Assembly: GCA_900555875.1 (NCBI GenBank)
Contig: USNB01000039.1
Location: 1-9,472, forward strand
DNA from: an uncultured Eubacteriales bacterium
Lineage (GTDB): Bacteria; Bacillota; Clostridia; Christensenellales; Pumilibacteraceae
Reading direction: 5' to 3'
Length of the DNA stretch: 9,472 nucleotides
Shown here piece after piece: positions 6,766-9,472 of the stretch. Positions within the stretch are counted from its first letter, which is position 1, and each line of letters opens with the position of its first letter. The notes under the pieces were generated by a model. The model did not search any database, had not been told where the DNA came from, and worked only from the letters and a program-made list of their open reading frames with translations. A program made the position numbers and the translations under genes.

Positions 6766-7374
6766 ATGGCGTCAATTAATGTGAAATATTTTTTTACGGC
6801 ACGACTGGACAGCCTGATGCAGTTTATCCGTTCGCATCTCGGCAAACTCGTATTGTTCTGCGGCCTGCTCGTATTCGGGCTGGTCATGGGCGTGCTGTCT
6901 TCGCTGAAGCCGGTCGATCCGGTGGAGGCCCTTTGCAGCGTTAATGAAGGAATGTACGGATTGATAGCGCAGGCTGCGTATGCCGGGTATATTTTTCCGT
7001 TGCTGCTCTTTACTCTCATTTCGATTGCCGTGATGTGTTTTGCCGGCAGATTTGCGTACTCCGTCATACTTACGGCGGCTTTTACCGTCGTTCTGGGCTT
7101 TTTTCAGGGTGCGACGATCGTTCTTGTGATGAGAGCGTTCGGAGTGCTTGCGCTTCCGCTCGTCATTGTGTATACGGTTTTTTCGATCCTTACGGATCTT
7201 GTATATTTTGCTCTGTTCGCTATCCTTGCGGATATTTCTGCAGAAAAGCGCAAATACGGATGTTCGACGCCCTTTCTTAAAGTGTTGCGGCGGTCCGTAT
7301 TCATTGCCGTGACATGCTGCCTGCTCGTTCTTGTCAAATTCATTCTGATCGTCCTGTTCTCTTTTTTCCTGTGA
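6766..7374 (+). CDS. Multi-pass membrane protein, possible diverged SpoIIM
   Basis: An integral membrane protein of about 202 residues that I cannot assign firmly. After a short basic N-terminal stretch it has hydrophobic segments at about 27-46, 75-92, 96-118, 125-155 and 175-201, with a charged loop (AEKRKYG) between the last two. Size, number of helices, the GLVMG pattern in the first helix and the GFFQGATIVLVMRAFG stretch are reminiscent of the SpoIIM/DUF95 family, and the position between spoIVB and dacF fits a sporulation role; that is inference. In B. subtilis, SpoIIM acts with SpoIID and SpoIIP in engulfment. The start is uncertain. The frame is open from an ATG at 6730, but that overlaps a TATAAT and gives an AT-rich, atypical N-terminus. 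The ATG at 6766 or the one at 6817 may be used, and none has a good Shine-Dalgarno sequence. Confidence 0.7.
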   Translation: MASINVKYFFTARLDSLMQFIRSHLGKLVLFCGLLVFGLVMGVLSSLKPVDPVEALCSVNEGMYGLIAQAAYAGYIFPLLLFTLISIAVMCFAGRFAYSVILTAAFTVVLGFFQGATIVLVMRAFGVLALPLVIVYTVFSILTDLVYFALFAILADISAEKRKYGCSTPFLKVLRRSVFIAVTCCLLVLVKFILIVLFSFFL

Positions 7375-7394
7375 TCTTACATAAATTACCGCTG

Positions 7395-7421
7395 CCCGGC
7401 GCATAATTTCCGGGTAGGAGG
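7395..7421 (+). promoter_or_regulatory. dacF ribosome binding site with an adjoining small hairpin
   Basis: AGGAGG (7416-7421) lies nine bases before the dacF ATG and decides that start. Just upstream, CCCGG (7395-7399) can pair with CCGGG (7410-7414) around a ten-base AT-rich loop, leaving the binding site immediately 3' of the stem. Whether the hairpin matters is unknown. Confidence 0.6.
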
Positions 7422-7430
7422 ATCGCAACT

Positions 7431-8594
7431 ATGAAAAAGAGATTCGGTCTGCCGCTTTTCGTGCTTTGTGCGGCGGTGATGCTGACGGCGTCGTCCGTGC
7501 CCGTCATGACTGCCGGAGCGGCAGAGACCGGTATTGAGTTTTCGTCGCCTTCAGTCATACTCGTCGAGGCGGGGACGGGTACGGTGCTTTTTGAAAAGAA
7601 CGCAGAGGAACATCGTCCGATAGCCAGCATGGTCAAGATCATGACATTGCTCCTCACATTTGAAAACGTGGACGCCGGAGAACTGGATATAAACGAGGAA
7701 CTGACCGTCAGCGAGCGCGCGGCGTCGATGGGCGGCAGTCAGGCGTTTCTCGACGCAGGGGCGTCTTATAATACCAGCGAACTCATAAAATCCGTCGTCG
7801 TTGCGTCCGCAAACGATTCTTGCGTCGTTCTTGCCGAGCGCATAAGCGGAAGCGTTGAAGGATTTGTTGAGGATATGAACGCACGCGCGTCCGAACTCGG
7901 TATGGAGGATACCAATTTCGTGAACTGTACGGGACTGCCTGCGCCCAATCAGTATTCGTGCGCACGCGATGCGTCGGTGATGTTTTCGGAACTTATAACA
8001 CATGATGAGTTTTTCGGATATGCGGGCGAATGGATGTTCGATCTGTGTCACCCGTCCGGAAGGGAAACGGTGCTGACTAATACCAACAGGATGATAAGAA
8101 CGTACGAGGGATGCGACGGAGGAAAAACGGGATTTACCAACGAGGCAATGTATTGTCTCAGCGCCACGGCGCGCCGCGGGGATATGCGGCTGATCGGAGT
8201 GATAACGGGCGCGCAAAGTTCCAAAGTGCGTAATGCGGAAATGTCGGAACTGTTCGATTACGGCTTTGCGGGCTGGGACGTAAGACAGGTGATATTCAAA
8301 GGCGTTCCTGCGGATGCGGTATACGAAGCGCCGGGATCGAAGGAAGGCAGATCGCGCGTAGCGCCGTCCGCTGACGGATTCTTGCTCGGTCGCAGAGGGG
8401 AAGAAAACGAGACCGAGACGAAGTGCGAATTTTATGAAGGACTCTCTCTCCCTCTTTCCGCCGGAAGCGCGGTAGGCAAAATGACAGTGACGAGCGGCGG
8501 AAAAGTCGTGGCGGAAAGCGAACTCGTCACCTTGGACGAACTTACGGAAAAGGGATGGTTCGATATAGTGCGGGATATCTCGCAGGGTATGTGA
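7431..8594 (+). CDS. dacF: D-alanyl-D-alanine carboxypeptidase, DacF-type penicillin-binding protein
   Basis: Low-molecular-weight penicillin-binding protein (peptidase S11) that removes the terminal D-alanine from peptidoglycan pentapeptides outside the membrane. In Bacillus, DacF is made in the forespore and limits cortex cross-linking. The 387 residues match DacF (389 in B. subtilis). There is a signal peptide at 1-31 with a likely cut after TAGA. The three active-site motifs are present: SMVK at 66-69 (nucleophile Ser66, Lys69), SAN at 126-128, and KTG at 232-234. A C-terminal beta-rich PBP5-C-type domain follows. The protein ends in a short GWFDIVRDISQGM rather than the longer amphipathic helix that usually holds these enzymes to the membrane. 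The start is fixed by AGGAGG. Together with spoIVB it points to spore formation; an S11 enzyme with a vegetative role cannot be excluded. Confidence 0.92.
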   Translation: MKKRFGLPLFVLCAAVMLTASSVPVMTAGAAETGIEFSSPSVILVEAGTGTVLFEKNAEEHRPIASMVKIMTLLLTFENVDAGELDINEELTVSERAASMGGSQAFLDAGASYNTSELIKSVVVASANDSCVVLAERISGSVEGFVEDMNARASELGMEDTNFVNCTGLPAPNQYSCARDASVMFSELITHDEFFGYAGEWMFDLCHPSGRETVLTNTNRMIRTYEGCDGGKTGFTNEAMYCLSATARRGDMRLIGVITGAQSSKVRNAEMSELFDYGFAGWDVRQVIFKGVPADAVYEAPGSKEGRSRVAPSADGFLLGRRGEENETETKCEFYEGLSLPLSAGSAVGKMTVTSGGKVVAESELVTLDELTEKGWFDIVRDISQGM

Positions 8595-8607
8595 ATTCGT
8601 TCTGCGT

Positions 8608-8641
8608 AAAAAGCGGCTGCCGGTGCGGTATGCCGCTTTTT
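8608..8641 (+). terminator. Intrinsic terminator after dacF, possibly bidirectional
   Basis: A perfect ten-pair stem, AAAAAGCGGC (8608-8617) with GCCGCTTTTT (8632-8641), surrounds a 14-base loop. The T-run is part of the stem, and the matching A-run would serve as a T-run on the other strand, so it can work in both directions. It starts 13 bases after the dacF stop. Confidence 0.88.
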
Positions 8642-8655
8642 GTATTCTGATGTCG

Positions 8656-8672
8656 GGATCCGTCGCGGATCC
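8656..8672. repeat. Short perfect inverted repeat between terminator and promoter
   Basis: GGATCCG (8656-8662) and CGGATCC (8666-8672) are separated by TCG. There is no T-run after it, so it is not a terminator. It could be a protein-binding site or an RNA hairpin at the 3' end of dacF read-through transcripts; its role is unknown. Confidence 0.45.
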
Positions 8673-8724
8673 GGTGAATGTGTCATTGAGTACGGCGCAA
8701 TATTTTTCTTCGGCGGTAAAGCGG

Positions 8725-8753
8725 TTGACTAATCGTAAATTAAATGATATAAT
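8725..8753 (+). promoter_or_regulatory. Near-consensus sigma-A promoter with extended -10
   Basis: TTGACT (8725-8730), a 17-base spacer and TATAAT (8748-8753), with TG one base before the -10 box (TGATATAAT). This is the best promoter in the window and is expected to be strong and constitutive. The transcript would start around 8760, giving a leader of about 37 bases before the M50 gene. Confidence 0.88.
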
Positions 8754-8782
8754 TTTTTATTATCGACAGACGACATAGCAGC

Positions 8783-8788
8783 GGAGGG
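8783..8788 (+). promoter_or_regulatory. Shine-Dalgarno site selecting a TTG start
   Basis: GGAGGG lies eight bases before the TTG at 8797, which opens the M50 reading frame. An in-frame ATG at 8839 with GGAG five bases upstream of it is the alternative. Confidence 0.65.
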
Positions 8789-8796
8789 AGCCGGGG

Positions 8797-9472
8797 TTGT
8801 ATTTTGTAATCGATGTATGGAATATATATGGAGCGGCGATGGCGGCTGTCGCACTCGTAGCTTTTCTGCTCGCGGTGTATTTTGCTATAGTCCCGCATGA
8901 GGTAGCGCACGGGCTTGCCGCCAAGTGGAACGGCGACCTGACGGCAAAGGTCAACGGCAGACTGACGCTCAATCCCGTATCGCATATAGATCCTATCGGC
9001 TTTCTTATGCTCATATTCGTTGGATTCGGTTATGCAAAGCCCGTGCCGGTCAACCCTTATAACTTCAAGGTCCCGCGCCGCGGTCTGTTCATGACCGCGA
9101 TCGCCGGTGTTACGTATAACCTTGCGGCAACGATAGTCAGCTGTTTTTTCCTTGCGCTCACGATGTTCATCGGTCCGCTCGGGAGCGGGGCGCTCATATA
9201 CTTATACTACTTCTTCTATTGGTTTTTTTATCTCAGCGCGTCGATAAATATCATGCTGTTCCTCTTCAATATCATCCCGTTCGGTCCGCTGGACGGTTTC
9301 AAGATAATAGAGGCATACGTGAGCCGCGACAATAAATTCGTGGGATTCTTGCGCAGGTACGGCAACTATATATTATATGCGCTCGTGGGACTGCATCTCA
9401 TCGTCTATTATATGAGCGCATATCTGTCGACTCCCGCGTGGCTGTACTATATCGATATACTCGGGCTGTACT
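8797..9472 (+). CDS. Site-2-type zinc metalloprotease (M50 family), 3' end outside window
   Basis: Multi-pass intramembrane metalloprotease of the small bacterial M50 group; its substrate is not predictable. The 225 residues in the window show a first membrane helix (about 14-33) ending in HEVAH (34-38), the HExxH zinc motif with Glu35 as catalytic base. NGRLTLNPVSHIDPIG (53-68) follows, typical of this group. AGVTYNL lies near 103-109, and NIIPFGPLDG (158-167) corresponds to the NPxPxxxLDG motif with Asp166 as third zinc ligand. More hydrophobic segments follow to the end. No stop codon occurs before the window ends; few residues should be missing. The TTG start is chosen for its strong Shine-Dalgarno site and because related proteins have a short segment before the first helix; ATG at 8839 is possible. 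In Clostridia this gene type often precedes scpA-scpB. It has its own strong promoter, so it is not part of the dacF transcript. Confidence 0.9.
   Translation, partial: MYFVIDVWNIYGAAMAAVALVAFLLAVYFAIVPHEVAHGLAAKWNGDLTAKVNGRLTLNPVSHIDPIGFLMLIFVGFGYAKPVPVNPYNFKVPRRGLFMTAIAGVTYNLAATIVSCFFLALTMFIGPLGSGALIYLYYFFYWFFYLSASINIMLFLFNIIPFGPLDGFKIIEAYVSRDNKFVGFLRRYGNYILYALVGLHLIVYYMSAYLSTPAWLYYIDILGLY

Noticed and set aside
7369..7410. Possible vegetative promoter before dacF (TTACAT ... CATAAT)
   Set aside because: The spacer is 19 bases and both boxes are imperfect; the gene may be read from a sporulation promoter or from the upstream gene.
1..9472. CRISPR arrays, tRNA or rRNA genes, insertion sequences, prophage genes, riboswitches
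   Set aside because: No spaced direct repeats, no cloverleaf or rRNA-like sequence, no transposase or integrase frames, and no leader longer than about 150 bases that could hold a known riboswitch were seen.

Overview
The window is a compact, one-strand stretch of a low-to-moderate GC Bacillota chromosome, most likely an uncultured member of the class Clostridia. All eight protein genes lie on the plus strand. Two are certain or probable sporulation genes (spoIVB, dacF) and one more is a possible spoIIM. The gene order is the well-known clostridial 'isoprenoid - NAD kinase - ArgR - RecN - SpoIVB' neighbourhood. ATA is a very common isoleucine codon despite the roughly even base composition. 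The taxonomic placement is inferred from gene content and order, not from a marker gene.

Layout. Bases 1-2522 hold the 3' part of a polyprenyl (farnesyl/geranyl) diphosphate synthase gene and a complete dxs, joined by a one-base TGATG overlap. A promoter at 2548-2576 then starts a second unit, nadK - argR - recN (2583-5566), which ends at a clear intrinsic terminator (5626-5654). spoIVB follows alone (5711-6697). After it comes a multi-pass membrane protein (6766-7374) that may be a diverged SpoIIM, then a DacF-type D-Ala-D-Ala carboxypeptidase (7431-8594) closed by another strong terminator (8608-8641). A near-consensus housekeeping promoter (8725-8753) drives the last gene, an M50 site-2-type protease that runs off the right end. 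In many Clostridia this protease gene precedes scpA/scpB, so those would be expected just outside the window.

Functions. The first block makes isoprenoid precursors (Dxs makes DXP; the IspA-type enzyme condenses C5 units). The second makes NADP, senses arginine and repairs double-strand breaks. The third serves endospore formation: SpoIVB is the signalling protease that triggers sigma-K processing, and DacF trims spore cortex peptidoglycan.

Nothing here looks like an undescribed defence or mobile system. The points most worth a second look are: (1) the IspA-type protein lacks the lysine-bearing loop that normally follows its second aspartate-rich motif; (2) the nadK promoter is placed so that the transcript should begin at or next to the ATG, i.e. 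leaderless; (3) tlyA and spo0A are missing from positions where relatives usually have them; (4) an unassigned membrane protein occupies the spo0A position.
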